Shown here in pieces: positions 53,701-64,000 of a stretch of DNA of 64,000 bases. The notes beneath the pieces were generated by a model that was not told the origin of the DNA, searched no databases, and worked only from the letters and a program-made list of their open reading frames with translations. A program made the position numbers and the translations under genes. The stretch is from Kudoa neothunni (Eukaryota > Cnidaria): NCBI GenBank assembly GCA_964304625.1, contig OZ199838.1, forward strand, positions 868,001 to 932,000. Reading direction: 5' to 3'. Position 1 is the stretch's first letter; every line of letters starts with the position of its first letter.

Positions 53701-56700
53701 ACTTTATCTGAACACATGCTTGTATGTATATTACACAAAAATTAATTATCGATTATTTAAATAAATAGGTTACTTCTTGGTGGACGTGTAAAAACAGTCA
53801 ATATTATGAATTTTTTTCCTTTAACCCTCTAATGTACTAAAAATCGACTGCACTCCGAAAAATTTTGGGATAAAAATTACCCCACATTTTTATTTCTCCA
53901 TTCAAACCATAAAAAATACTTGATTCCAGAAAATAAAAATAGACATAATTCTATGTGTAGATTCAGCTGTGAAACAACTATGACCAAAGTAGTAATCCTC
54001 ATAATGCTACGAAAATTGTATTCGTTAACATACGAAATGATAATTTTTGATTGAAGCTTAATGTTTGAGTAGATTTCACATTTATATCCTGTAATAAATA
54101 ATTTAATTATTAGTTTCGCAATAAAATAGAATATTTAATGAGAATAAGATTCGCAAATACTCAGAATGAATTTTCCGTAGTAACATTAAAACCTTGAGAA
54201 TATTGTTCATTTGTTTGGTGTGTTGAGTTATGACAACATAGATAATGTTGTACTCTTAGGATTTTAGACTTTATGGATGTTTCATTCGATTAATGGAGAG
54301 AGCAATTTCGCCATATAAACAAAAAATTCTCATAACCAAATCGTCTCACAAGTTTTTCTTTGTAAATAGAACATGAATTTATAAATACTTATTTACATTA
54401 AATGGAAAAAACCACCATAGATCGTCATTACTTATTAAGGGATTATGGATAGATCCCAATTATCAAAATATTCAATCTCTTCAGATTCTTATGATATATC
54501 AGTTGTATAGTATTAACAGTCATTTTAAATGAATTTTATTAATAGTTTTAATAATTATCGGTGAAATCCATCAATTAAGGCAATGTTAAAAATAAAAAAA
54601 TGAGTCACGTGATCATTAACATAGGTAATAAACCTATAACATCAAATTTAGCCATCAGATAAACCAACAATTTGATTTACAAATTAATTATTAGTTTATC
54701 TATCAATTGGCATGAACTAAATCTGGGTTGATTTAAACCCCAATCATTAATTGAGGTGTAAACTTGATATAATTTTTCTGATTATCTATTTTTAGTCATA
54801 ATATTTTAAAATAATAAAGCATTAACTTTTTTTGATGATTATAAAAATCTTGTATCATACGAAGAGCAAATATATCACGTATCCACATTAATTTCTCGTT
54901 GTGTTAATAATTTACCCCAATTTCAATAGAGCAGTGATTCCCAACCGGGGTTCGAAATGTCAGTGTTAGGAGTTCGAAAGTAGAATCAAAGATACATAAA
55001 ATAGCTTCCAAAAACAGGAGAAGAAACCTCATTAGTTCTAAATTTACATTAATTTATATTGGTTGTTTTATGATTGAAGGATAGAAAATGAATATATGGA
55101 ATTTTTTCAAAGCGCTTCAGATATATATATATATAAATATACTGAATTCTTAACACAATTCTCATATTAATTGATAATGGGTCCATAGACCCATGAATGT
55201 GTCTATAAGGGCTCGAAGACGCCCAAAAGGTTGGGAACCACTGCATAAGAGGGTTAAATCTCCATATTCATGGTTATTAGATATGTCCACATTTATAATT
55301 TATGTGGCAGGAATTAAAATATTTTACTTATTAAATGGTATAAAATTTCTTTTTAATCACGTAAAGAATCCTTTAACTCTTTGAGCCCCAATGTTGCCAA
55401 ATGGCAACATTTATATATTGTGAGTGTTTAACCATTTAATTACATTTTTTATATCTATCTCTATTATAATTATAAAGTTAATGTTTATTTGATTTTATAA
55501 AAATGAACTATAAAAACTTGTATATTTTATATCAAGAACAATACAGAAGAATATAAAACCCTACGAAAAATAAAGACTAAAATTATCAAGCAATTGAGCT
55601 TGGAATTTTGATGTTTGAATCAAATTAAAAAATATACACATACATTATAAAATAATTTTATTCTAAAAATGAATCTAGGAAGAAAAAATGGTTTTATATG
55701 TACACTATAGGGACAGATTAAACCACGTTGCCATTTGGCAACATTGGGTCCTCAATTTAAGGGTGTTTATACATTTCTGAATGAATTCTGACTTGATCTG
55801 GAGGAGGAATAATCCGAACAGACTTAAAAATCATATGATTACTAGGTAGGCACAAATCAGACGTCAGACTGGAATCAGATTCCATATCGTATAGTCAATA
55901 TGATGATATATTATCCGAATAGAGTTCTGGTGATGGGGAGTGGGAGTAAGATGACTATCGTTTTACTTAGACAATGAATTTGTAAAATTATATAAATAAT
56001 GATATTGAAACAACTGATATTTTTTAACAAGTTGAAGGCATTATATTTGAATGTTTCACTTGCTTCAAACGATTCTTCAATGATAGATTATTTGATCATA
56101 TTTGCATTAAGTTTAATGTTCATTTGTGCCCTTATAACAACAGAACCTGTTATAAGGATTATGAACATTGTAATAAATAATTTAATATTTCATTTCTGAT
56201 TTAGTAAAGGTACATTTTTTGGTTAATAACAAAGTAACATAAGAATTTGCACATGTGCACTCCCACACATTGAAATAAGCCGAGTCCCAAAGCTGTTATT
56301 TGGCACCATGGATGCATCTTTTTAATTTTCGAAATTGGTACTTCACTTTTAGTATATTTTAAATAAAGTTATTTAAAATTTAACAGAAAGAGAAAAAACA
56401 TTTTTTCAATCACTGAATTAAATTCGGGGTTCAAAGGGTTAAGTAGAAGTTAAAAAAAACTTGCGCGTACAATGCACTTTTTAGATTCGATTAACCCAGA
56501 CCTCGATATCCGGAAAGAATATTACCGGTCCCAAATTATCCGGATAATCTAGGTTTGACTATAAAAATAATTATACATTATACTACAGCCTTTTAATTAT
56601 ATTATAAAGATTTATTAGAAATTTTACATAAATTACTTTTTTTGATGCATTTTACGTATATAACGATCATAAAGAAACATTCTTTTGATGTGTGTGCTTT

Positions 56701-57416
56701 CGGGAGTCAATTAAATCAAAAAAATAAAAAAATTTCTAAATACTTTAAAAAAATAAATAGCTTTATGTGGTTTGGGTTTTCTGTCAAACAAAATGAAGTT
56801 TATAATCTTTTTAAGGATATACCTTCTTTTGATATGTGTTTTAAAAGTCATTACAGCTTGGTGATATATGAAAGGTTGTTGGAAATTTATAGTTTCATGG
56901 CGAATGTCTATGTAAGTTATAAATAAAAAAATTAATTATAAATGAAAATTAGAAAGAAAGTTTCCCATGGATATTAGGTGCAATTAAATTAGAGGAAAAG
57001 AAAATAATCAGTGAATAAAGTAATTTATATCTAATTTATAATAATGTTTAGCGACTATTCCGGAAACGCCGACTACCACAACCACTACAGAAACTTATGC
57101 TCCCACAGAAGTCACTACCATTACCACCACTCCGACATTTGATATAATCGAAGGTATGTTCCCACCAAGATTAATGCTATCGGTAACACCATCAGTCGTT
57201 GCACCATTGAATAAATTTGCTTTGGTATTCCAAAGTACATATATTTAGTGGGGCTTTATTAATGAATTTTATCTAGTATTAATGATAATTATTGTTTTCA
57301 TTACTTGTGTACTGTTCCCGTTCACCTTCTACACAATTTGTAGAAAGTATTACAAATACAGAAATAGACATGGAACCATTCTACGCGAGGAGCGCCTAAA
57401 AGCCACAATATATTAA
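35765..57416 (+). CDS. CD39/NTPDase-like surface pseudoenzyme (copy B)
   Basis: Ten exons (35765-36023, 36063-36201, 36535-36694, 36750-36950, 51413-51712, 51755-51859, 56675-56911, 56953-57010, 57052-57234, 57277-57416) total 1782 bases and stay in frame, giving 593 residues. There is a signal peptide (LVFIIGIELVCFMFSNVNC). Intron positions and phases match copy A at 36023 (phase 1), 36201 (phase 2), 36694, 36950, 51712, 51859 and 56911 (all phase 0). The motifs have decayed: ACR1 became FIYDSADNMWGWF, ACR2 LQMFGSFTFNAL, ACR3 YYTPIEMVQPIMEYL, ACR4 GFIYIHYTSFIL. Later come FELRGNYNFAEC, KESFPWILGAI, a Thr-rich stalk (TTIPETPTTTTTTET), one membrane span and a basic tail. It is very likely catalytically dead. 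The exons on either side of the 14.5-kb intron could belong to two genes, but every phase fits one. Confidence 0.65.
36951..41026. other. Start of the large intron of copy B
   Basis: AT-rich. A minus-strand frame at 39772-40014 looks mildly coding (RTHKKIRKIGQRCIF) but has no recognised domain or supporting splice partner. Nothing else stands out. Confidence 0.4.
40930..41027 (-). repeat. Helitron-like 5' end, minus strand
   Basis: Read on the minus strand it begins TCTACTATATAAAATGAACC and runs into CCGTGTGTGTGTCAGTGTG, like the elements at 18316 and 48508. The element extent is unknown. Confidence 0.4.
41087..41190 (+). repeat. Dispersed repeat R2, copy 1
   Basis: Recurs at 59660-59790. 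Shared words are TCGTTCAATATCG, AACTCCGCATG-like and GGATTCGATCATGA versus GAGATTCGAAAAC. The second resembles a polymerase III B box, so a SINE is possible. Confidence 0.4.
41327..41600 (+). repeat. TTAACCCTCTAACG end of a piggyBac-like element
   Basis: Starts TTAACCCTCTAACG and contains GACACCACATTTTTATTTT, both close to the end at 53821. A matching right end was not found. A 72-codon frame inside (41369-41587) is unidentified. Confidence 0.4.
41601..44138. other. AT-rich intron or spacer
   Basis: No gene supported. The minus strand at 43853-44060 has a short frame ending NMARTRRNDC, possibly a transposase scrap, not assignable. Confidence 0.4.
44139..44710 (+). pseudogene. Partial CD39-like copy D (C-terminal half)
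   Basis: Two exons, 44139-44372 and 44425-44710, join in phase 2 across a 52-base intron. The first holds YILYYPMQSFAEI, matching the FELRGNYNFAEC block of copy B. The second starts VFYIKNISSLEFPPNDF, matching SWMYFSNELSSSDY of copy A, and later has ELWNAYDQMFNNIKL, matching SWNLAFDTCFNNIYN of copy C. It stops at 44708-44710 without the W-x-LG motif, stalk or membrane span. The first splice phase differs from copies A and B, so these are probably not extra exons of copy B. It looks like a fragment left by duplication, with the Helitron-like repeat beginning about 275 bases downstream. Confidence 0.5.
45520..47969. mobile_element. MULE-like DNA transposon nested in R1
   Basis: Inverted repeats of 32 bases at 45520-45551 and 47938-47969 (CACTGGTTATTGACACGG versus its complement, about three mismatches) bound the insertion exactly. 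Near 46490-46745 the plus strand reads MVDVTYKLLDS, then DLFYTLISISLFISV, ILYGETQETLKWYVTQII and NILPNLTP. That is the order of the MULE transposase core (DxTYK, F..L..IH, YALxxxKxxxTY). Stops interrupt it. It also carries a SINE at 47375-47810. No clean target duplication is seen. Confidence 0.6.
47375..47810 (-). mobile_element. tRNA-derived SINE, copy 2
   Basis: Minus-strand head with GGTTTCGAATCCG as B box. The tail TAGGTTGTGGAATTTTGG matches copy 1. It lies inside the MULE-like element, giving a three-level nest (SINE in MULE in R1). The head differs from copy 1, which suggests SINE subfamilies. Confidence 0.65.
48508..48570 (+). repeat. Helitron-like 5' end with (TG)n
   Basis: TATATAAAGTTGTAGTG followed by TCCG and a (TG)n run, matching 18316-18420. 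Confidence 0.45.
48571..51412. other. AT-rich intron sequence of copy B
   Basis: No repeat or exon that I can support. Confidence 0.4.
51860..53820. other. Second large intron of copy B, first part
   Basis: AT-rich. At 52358-52480 there are pogo-like words (ACCGATTATCCGGAA, TTCGATTAACCGG, TTTCCGGATAA), a probable non-autonomous pogo fragment. The 74-codon frame over it is not a gene. Confidence 0.5.
53821..55257. mobile_element. Non-autonomous piggyBac-like element with TTAA at both ends
   Basis: Begins TTAACCCTCTAATG at 53821 and ends AGAGGGTTAA at 55257. The left subterminal GGGATAAAAATTACCCCAC has a right counterpart (AATTTACCCCAATTTC at 54909-54924) once the inserted hAT element is set aside. 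The interior has no transposase. It belongs to the same family as the ends at 11477 and 14993. Confidence 0.65.
54932..55243. mobile_element. Non-autonomous hAT element (312 bases)
   Basis: Ends CAGTGATTCCCAACC and GGTTGGGAACCACTG are inverted repeats of the hAT type. Flanking 8-mers CAATAGAG (54924-54931) and CATAAGAG (55244-55251) are a decayed 8-base target duplication. It sits next to the right end of the TTAA element. Confidence 0.85.
55373..56442. mobile_element. TTAA-flanked element with palindromic ends
   Basis: The left end TTAACTCTTTGAGCCCC at 55373 matches, in reverse, the right end GGGGTTCAAAGGGTTAA at 56426-56442. The palindrome GTTGCCAAATGGCAAC occurs at 55393-55408 and 55727-55742, the second followed by a TTAA at 55757. 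A smaller 388-base element, 55373-55760, is therefore an alternative reading. No transposase is readable. Confidence 0.5.
56489..56566. repeat. Short pogo-type inverted repeat element
   Basis: CAGACCTCGATATCCGGA and TTATCCGGATAATCTAGG face each other within ~75 bases, typical of miniature pogo elements. Confidence 0.5.
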
Positions 57417-58359
57417 TATAGTATTGCATTTCTTTTGGGACTGATTGATTGACCAAATTTTGTTTTTTTTCGGTAAATCAATTCAAATTATCTTTTGAAA
57501 ATTTAAACTATTTTTCTTAATATCCGAAGAATTATAATATGTACAATAAATACAGAATAGATTGGATTTTACCATATTCTTTATTGTATTACGATCGAAC
57601 AAACATAATAAGGAACATGAGAAGGAATTATTAAACAGCTAATTTATGTAAACTCTTTCTTTCCACAATTGTTCTTTCGTATCGAGAATTTTTTAAATCC
57701 AACTAATTTTAGAATTATGTTTAAATATAATATTATTTTTTAAAAATAAATAATTTTAAGTCTCTTTTCAGCTGTCTGCTAAAGTGAACAATGAAACGAA
57801 AAGATTAAAATATTTATGTGTATGATTAGATTATACACTAAAATAAGCTGGGGTCCGTGATAAGTCCATTGAACATATTAGGGATCCGCAAGAGAAAGAA
57901 GTTAATAACAACTAATTTACAAGCTCACTGTTTTATCAAATTATTTGCTATATCAATTTAATTATAATTTAAATCAAAATTATTATTTCTATACATATTG
58001 ATTCTTCAACATCAACTTTAACATTATAAATACTTTCAATTGATACACTCAAATTCTCATCTTTTTAAAAAAAAACATATTCACAATTCCTTAAACATTA
58101 CAGACTTTATTACGTAGAATTCCCAACATTCTTCAACATTTTATTATTGTATCAGAGGAAACGTCTTCGGCCTTTTTTTTAATGGGAGCATGCATTTCAA
58201 CAATGGATACATTGAATTCATCAGGACATTCAGAAAGAGATAGTAATGTTCACACAAAATATATATGTATTGAGATTATAGACTATGCAAAAATGCCAAA
58301 TTTAATTTCTACTATGAACTCGTTGAATTTAAAGTAAAAATAATGATTTGATGAATTCT
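57417..58359. other. AT-rich spacer after copy B
   Basis: Nothing supported beyond the 3' flank of the CD39-like gene. Confidence 0.4.
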
Positions 58360-58690
58360 AGGAGCCTGGATAATATGGTATAGTGGTGTTAGGACGAGAT
58401 CACACACCGTAAGTTTGTGTATTCGAGATCTAGTCGGGGCATTCCTGTACTCCTAATCGGAAATTAAGCAAAAAGGCTGTAGTAATCGCACAGATCATCG
58501 ATTTATCTTGGTGTTGCTTGCAGCTGAGAGAGGTGGCCTAACGGGAGTGTAAAACTCGGGGCCCATAAACGCCGAAGTATAGGAACGAAATAAAATCCAG
58601 TTGGGATGTGTTTTCCAGCCTCGTTTCTGTTGCCCATCTCTTTGTCTAGAAAAAAGTTCCGTGCCCCTCCTTTTTCCAAAGTATTGGTTT
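58360..58690 (+). mobile_element. tRNA-derived SINE, copy 3
   Basis: Head GGTATAGTGGTGTTAGGACG (A box) and GTATTCGAGATC (B box), then the body shared with copy 1 in the opposite orientation, including CCCATAAACGCCG. Confidence 0.7.
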
Positions 58691-59204
58691 TTTTAACTTA
58701 AACTGTTTATTATATTGAATAAAACACCTTATCAAGTTAAAATCTGAAAGCAATTAATATATACTTCTTTTTCATTAAAATGTATTCGATTAGATATAAC
58801 ATAATTTATCGATGGACCTTAAAAATATACCACTTTGGTTTTTTTTGTTAAAAGAGCGTCAAATGAAACTCGTAGTAATCCAACCTTCATTAGGAAAGAC
58901 TTCCGTGAATTCGAAACTAATAAACAGGAAATAAATAGTATGAATGCAAAATTAATCAACATTAAATCAGGTTTAATCAAAAAAGGATTAAAAGGTTCTA
59001 TATGAATCAAGGATAAGATCAAATCATTCTGATTCTGTTCGGGTAATGGACACGTTAAATATTCATAATAATTTTTATGTAGAGAGTAATTTCTTTTGAT
59101 GTTTTTATGATGTTAATCATCAATTAATAACATGCGATTTTGACTTCAAAGTACATCATAATGCCCAATTATCTCACCATCATAATGTAACAACAATACT
59201 CAGA

Positions 59205-59365
59205 ATTTTACAACCCCCATCCTGGCAAACGTGCAGTAGGGGGTTTCCTTAGAGCCAACTGCCGCATCCAAACGACTTTCCCAGACTAATTCTGGATTGT
59301 TCCACGATATGGTTGTGGCGGTGGTCAGGACTGCCAGCGGTGTTTAAAAAACCCTAGGTCGAGAA
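59205..59365 (+). mobile_element. SINE body fragment, copy 4
   Basis: Matches the part of copy 1 that follows where copy 3 stops (TTAGAGCC, CCGCATCCAAACGACTTTCC, GGTTGTGG). Copies 3 and 4 have the same orientation and overlap slightly in consensus, so they may be two insertions or one split one. Confidence 0.6.
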
Positions 59366-62300
59366 AAACACTATTTTAAAGTACGAACAAATAGAGTCTT
59401 ATCTATTAAAAATTTTAACATTCTTCCAATTCAATAATTACGTCTTTAGGCATTAAATTTAAAGCTATAGTCGTATGATTGCGATGTTTTGACACGAATA
59501 CCCACCCACTCAATCGTACTTAAAATCTCGTGTAGATCAATATACTCAAAAATAATTACTTTATAATTCAAGATATATTTTGGAATAATGTTTAAAGTTT
59601 CTAATAATGTAAGATGCTGTTTACGTTGTGATTATGTAATCGTGTCATGTTAAACAATCTAATGTGTTATCGTTCAATATCGCAAATGTTAAAACCATGC
59701 ATGATAGTGCTTCCCTACAGAGGGATCCCGTACCAATAAATGTGTGAACTGTTAGCTTAGGATTGTGAGATTCGAAAACAATAGAAAATATTTTTTGAAT
59801 TATTTTCATCGGCTATACGATAAAAGGCTGCAATATCGAAAAAGTTATCCTCCATAAGTTCATTATCGTCGAATTTTAATGGAACGAAGAAGTAAAGATG
59901 TTAACTTTTAAAGTTAATCGATCAATTAAATTAGATAGAATCGAATACATTTTAATTCTAACGGGAAAAGAAATATATAACTGATCGATCTCTTCCATAT
60001 TTTAATGTAACATGAAACTTGATTCAAAATTCAAAATAGTTTAAATTAAAAAATTAATATATTTGAGAAAGATGGAGCACAGAACTTATTTTCAAGAAAA
60101 AGTAGGCGCGTTAGAAAAAGGTTGGGAAACACTGCGTTATAGTGTTATTCAATGTGAAATAACCACAGATTTTAATGTTTGGACTTTATAAATCAAACAA
60201 ATAAGATATATGTAAGAAAATAAGAATACTTTCATCAAACATAGTACAAATACACAGTTATATAAGAATAAACAATAATGCGCAGTAGGCTATTAGCATC
60301 GCCGACGACAACCCCCTCTTAAAAAATGTGATTATTTAATTTAGCTTTTTTGACAAGTTTTCTATTCACTTAATATTTAAAAAATATATTAAGTCGAATT
60401 AAAGTAAAATGAAACATGTAGAGCATACGCAACATGGTTAATTTCTGGATCCATCTGCTACTAGATTGCCGCTTAAAGCAGTAGGGGGATTAAGGCAGGG
60501 GTTATAGAATGATCGCACCTACGAAGAAAAGAAAAATTACACAATTGAATAATAAATTCATGAATTACAATAAATTTTATTCGCGCATTATTAATTATTC
60601 TTTCGTAAATTTCTGTATTTATCATAAATAATCCGGATACTCGCAGTTAACTCAATGATTATACGATCCTTATTTGTGACATACGAATTCAATGTTATCT
60701 ATAAGATATCCATTAGTTATTTTTACTCATTTTCGACTCGATAATTTTATCATTCAATATTTAATATTAGTAAAGTAACTGTTACACAATAATGAAAAAT
60801 ACACGGTTATATGTTATGCTGCATGGGCCAAAAATTAGGCGAATAAATTTTCATACGAAAATTAGAATTTTTAAAATAAAAAAAGTTTTTATTCCAAATA
60901 TACAAATAGAAATACATAATATTGCGTTTTAATAGCAGCTGCCATTTTTCAACCCAATGGGCACAAACTTTTGGAGCCTGGGACTAAATTTTAATCTTCG
61001 GAAAATTCCATGGCCAGAAAGTTTAAAACTAAAGTTATAGATCACATGTTGGATAAATTTATGTATTTTGAGTCACAATATTCAAAATAATTCATTAATA
61101 AATTGAGTTACTAGTTGTGCGTAATCAAAAGAGAAATCAAAATTATTACGCACGATACGTAAATTTGTCCATGCAAAATTAAAAAAAAATAAAAAATTAG
61201 ATTATATTTTGACCAATTAGCATCCTTATTTAATTCAATATTAGATTTACTTTATAGATTATAATGTAACATTATTTAAAATTTGGAGAACACTTAAAAA
61301 TATCTTATGCAAAATGTTAAGTGTTTTTATTAAATTATAATTCGTCTAGTAGATACAGGAGTTGGTTGTGAGGCATCGTAAGGAATTCAATAGCTTTAAT
61401 AATAATAATAAAATAATGAGAATCATGTATCTATTTTGCTCTCATCAGTTTGATCCACCCTTCCACTTGAAGATCAAAATCCAAATTTTCTCCTTTTGAG
61501 AGTTTTTATTATTTGAATCGAGGAATCGTTATAAATTTAAAATATCCAATTCAAATAGGTAATAGTATTCATGGGTGACCTTATTTTTATATCAATGATC
61601 ATCATTGTTTCAGATTTAGCGTTTGATTTAACAGTTTCTTTTTGAATAATATTTTATAATTTCAATGTTTGGAACTAAGTTGAAACTTCATTACCTTCTG
61701 TTGACTAATAAGCCTTAATATTCGTAGTTATGAAAAAGGAATTATTACTCACGAGTTAAAAGTTTCGTTGTTTCGAAGAAAATTCATGACACACGAGCTA
61801 TGATAGCGCACGACATATAAAACATATAAAATCTATTGATATTTTCATTTTTCCATAATCAAATTGAGGCACTATCTTACTTTTTTTACAAAGCTTACAG
61901 AGTATAAATTAAATTATCTATACAATCATTATTTCACTTTTTATTGCGATATTACCTAGGACTCATAATTGCACACAACCCAAAAGTCACTGCAACAAAT
62001 ATAATAATGTTTTATATTGAATAACGAATGACAGAGCAAACAAATAAGGATATCCTATTTGATGGAACAATATTTTTCTGTCTAGGTGTCATTAAAGTTT
62101 TTATTCTTATTAAATTTTTTTTCGAATTTCAATTATTTTAGCCCAGAAACAAAATATGAATAAGCTGAATTAAATATGAGGTATACCCTGGGTGAGCAAA
62201 ATGGTTTTATACACATATATGAATATGTGAAGTGTAGTCGAAATCACCCATTAATATGTGCTCATTATCAGTTCTAACGGATGTTTAACCTTTCTGTAAA

Positions 62301-64000
62301 ATTTTATTTTACGTTCTATTTATTTTTCTTACATAAACTTTTCGAAAACTTTGATTCTTTAGCAAAATAGAAATACCCTATTATGTTAGATCGTTTATAA
62401 TACGTGCTTTAATTATTAACCTTATTTTAATATAGTCTAAACTCAGGGTCAATATTGTCAAGTGAATTTTTAAATCATAAATCTGCCCAGTACATGTATG
62501 ATTATCATTTCCATATACACTCAAGAAGAAATACAAAAAATTGGAACATGAAGATGGCTTTAAAAAATGTTTCTTTCCATATCACATAATAAAGTGACAA
62601 ATTGCAATCAACCTTTTTGCCTATTTAGAGAGTTTTTTTGATGTTTCGTTAAATGGTTCGCTTAAAATAAGGAAAATTCAAATAAATTTTATTAGTCAAT
62701 ACATTTAATAACTAGCTAAACCAATTGAAATTAAATAGATGAACGCTTTATTCATTTCATTTAAAAGTATACCATCAATCTGAATTTTTTTAGGGTTTAT
62801 CGTGGGTCACAAAAATACTCATTGAGAGCGGAATTAAGCCCATTGGTCGGGGTTTGTACATCCCTGTTCTAACTTAATGTTTGTTAAAGGGTTAAATCAA
62901 AAATTTTTAAAATTTTCGGTTTTTTCATTATCAGAAAAGAGTGAGTATAGAGACTTATTTATATAACTCAGTCAGTGTCCTCTTGTACATAATCCTCCTT
63001 GGACTAAGAAAACAATGTGTAAAATTGGTCATTTCTAGTTTCTCGCAGTTTAAAGATAAGTGTTCAATTATTTCTTAAATAAAATAATTAAATTGCGAAA
63101 ATTTTGGTAAAAAGGTAAATCCTTCATAAAGAAGACACAGTCGTTAACCGGGTTAATGTAATCTCTTCGGGATCGCAGAAAAATGTGTGAAATGGTAACG
63201 TCCGGTTTTACGCCTTTATTACCACGCACATATAGTAATATACGTAGTTATTTACTATAATTGGATTGCATACATTTATGAAATAAATAATTTTTTCACT
63301 TAGAAATAAAGTAATTAATTGTTTTTGTCACCAAATATCGTCAAATATTTGAAATATAACTTTCACCATTGCGATCATGATCGATCAATCTTTTGTTCTA
63401 GTTGAATAATGTTTTAAACACTAAAAAAATTCGAAAACGAACACAATAATCGATTTTTGTTCAATTAATTAAAAAATTTTATTTATTTTTGTTAAGGGGC
63501 CATAGGGGTTTGTTATGATGGATGTCTGGTGTTTTATAGTAACAAATTTGACTGTTTTGGGAAACTATTGTGGATATATTTTATTATTTTATGTTTTGAT
63601 TTAATTTTTTTTACAATATTGTTTAATTATTTCGAACATTAAACTAAATTCATCAATTTTTTTAAAGTGAGTAAAACCACTCAGTCAAGGAATTAACAAT
63701 CTGGAAATTTCGCAACATTATTAAATTATTTAGATCCAAATTTCTTAATAAAATAATAAATTATATATTGATTGTATACTTGATTATTAAAATTATAATT
63801 GCGGAATAATGGTCGTAATCATAATCAGCGAAAACGGACAAAATGAACCTGTTGAATATTTTATTATTAAGTATTTTTCAATTTCGCATCTCTAATAGGA
63901 TAACTTTGACATCATGTATTCTTCATCACAATAATAGTTGGTTTAATCTATTATATGTTGAACTCCTAGTTTTTCGAGATTATTTCAACGGGATGTAACG
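59366..64000. other. AT-rich distal region
   Basis: Holds R2 copy 2 (59660-59790), a hAT-type end AGGTTGGGAAACACTG at 60119-60134, and another hAT-like end GGGGTTTGTACATCCCTG at 62849-62866. No host gene supported. Confidence 0.45.
59660..59790 (+). repeat. Dispersed repeat R2, copy 2
   Basis: Counterpart of 41087-41190, sharing ATCGTTCAATATCG and a B-box-like GAGATTCGAAAAC. Confidence 0.4.

Noticed and set aside
1-64000. Retrovirus, LTR, LINE or Polinton copies
   Set aside because: No reverse transcriptase, integrase, capsid or long terminal repeat signal was seen; all elements recognised are DNA transposons, Helitron-like repeats or SINEs.

Overview
The window looks like part of a strongly AT-rich animal nuclear genome, probably an invertebrate. 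It carries a Piwi-clade Argonaute, an MBF1-type coactivator and CD39-type ectonucleotidase genes. Nearly all introns are tiny (34-70 bases) unless mobile DNA has swollen them. Piwi argues against a neodermatan flatworm. A reduced parasitic lineage such as a myxozoan would fit, but nothing in the sequence proves a taxon. Host genes fill only a small part of the window; the rest is AT-rich spacer and old DNA transposons. A 200-base N gap lies at 32609-32808.

Layout. 1.85-3.55 kb: broken piggyBac. 3.56-3.91 kb: Helitron-like tail. 7.8-8.55 kb: 3' half of a CD39-like membrane protein gene. 9.2-9.85 kb: pogo/Tigger relic. 10.1-11.2 kb: Helitron-like repeat. 11.5-15.0 kb: piggyBac-like element holding a nearly whole piggyBac. 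16.1-17.85 kb: complete ectonucleotidase gene on the minus strand. 21.7-23.3 kb: long-inverted-repeat transposon. 24.2-24.7 kb: MBF1. 29.4-32.5 kb: Piwi. 34.1-34.6, 47.4-47.8, 58.4-58.7 and 59.2-59.4 kb: tRNA-derived SINEs. 35.8-57.4 kb: a second CD39-like gene in ten exons with two large transposon-filled introns. Its first large intron holds a third partial CD39-like copy (44.1-44.7 kb) and a MULE-like element nested in a Helitron-like repeat (45.5-48.0 kb). 53.8-56.4 kb: TTAA-flanked non-autonomous elements, one with a hAT element inside.

The main result is the CD39/NTPDase-like family. The minus-strand gene keeps its phosphate-binding and catalytic motifs. The plus-strand gene at 35765-57416 shares its intron positions and phases, but all four nucleotide-binding motifs have been replaced. 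It has also gained a threonine-rich, mucin-like stalk exon before the transmembrane exon. The gene ending at 8548 has the same stalk-plus-anchor ending. This looks like a set of surface pseudoenzymes derived from an ectonucleotidase, not evident from any single reading frame.
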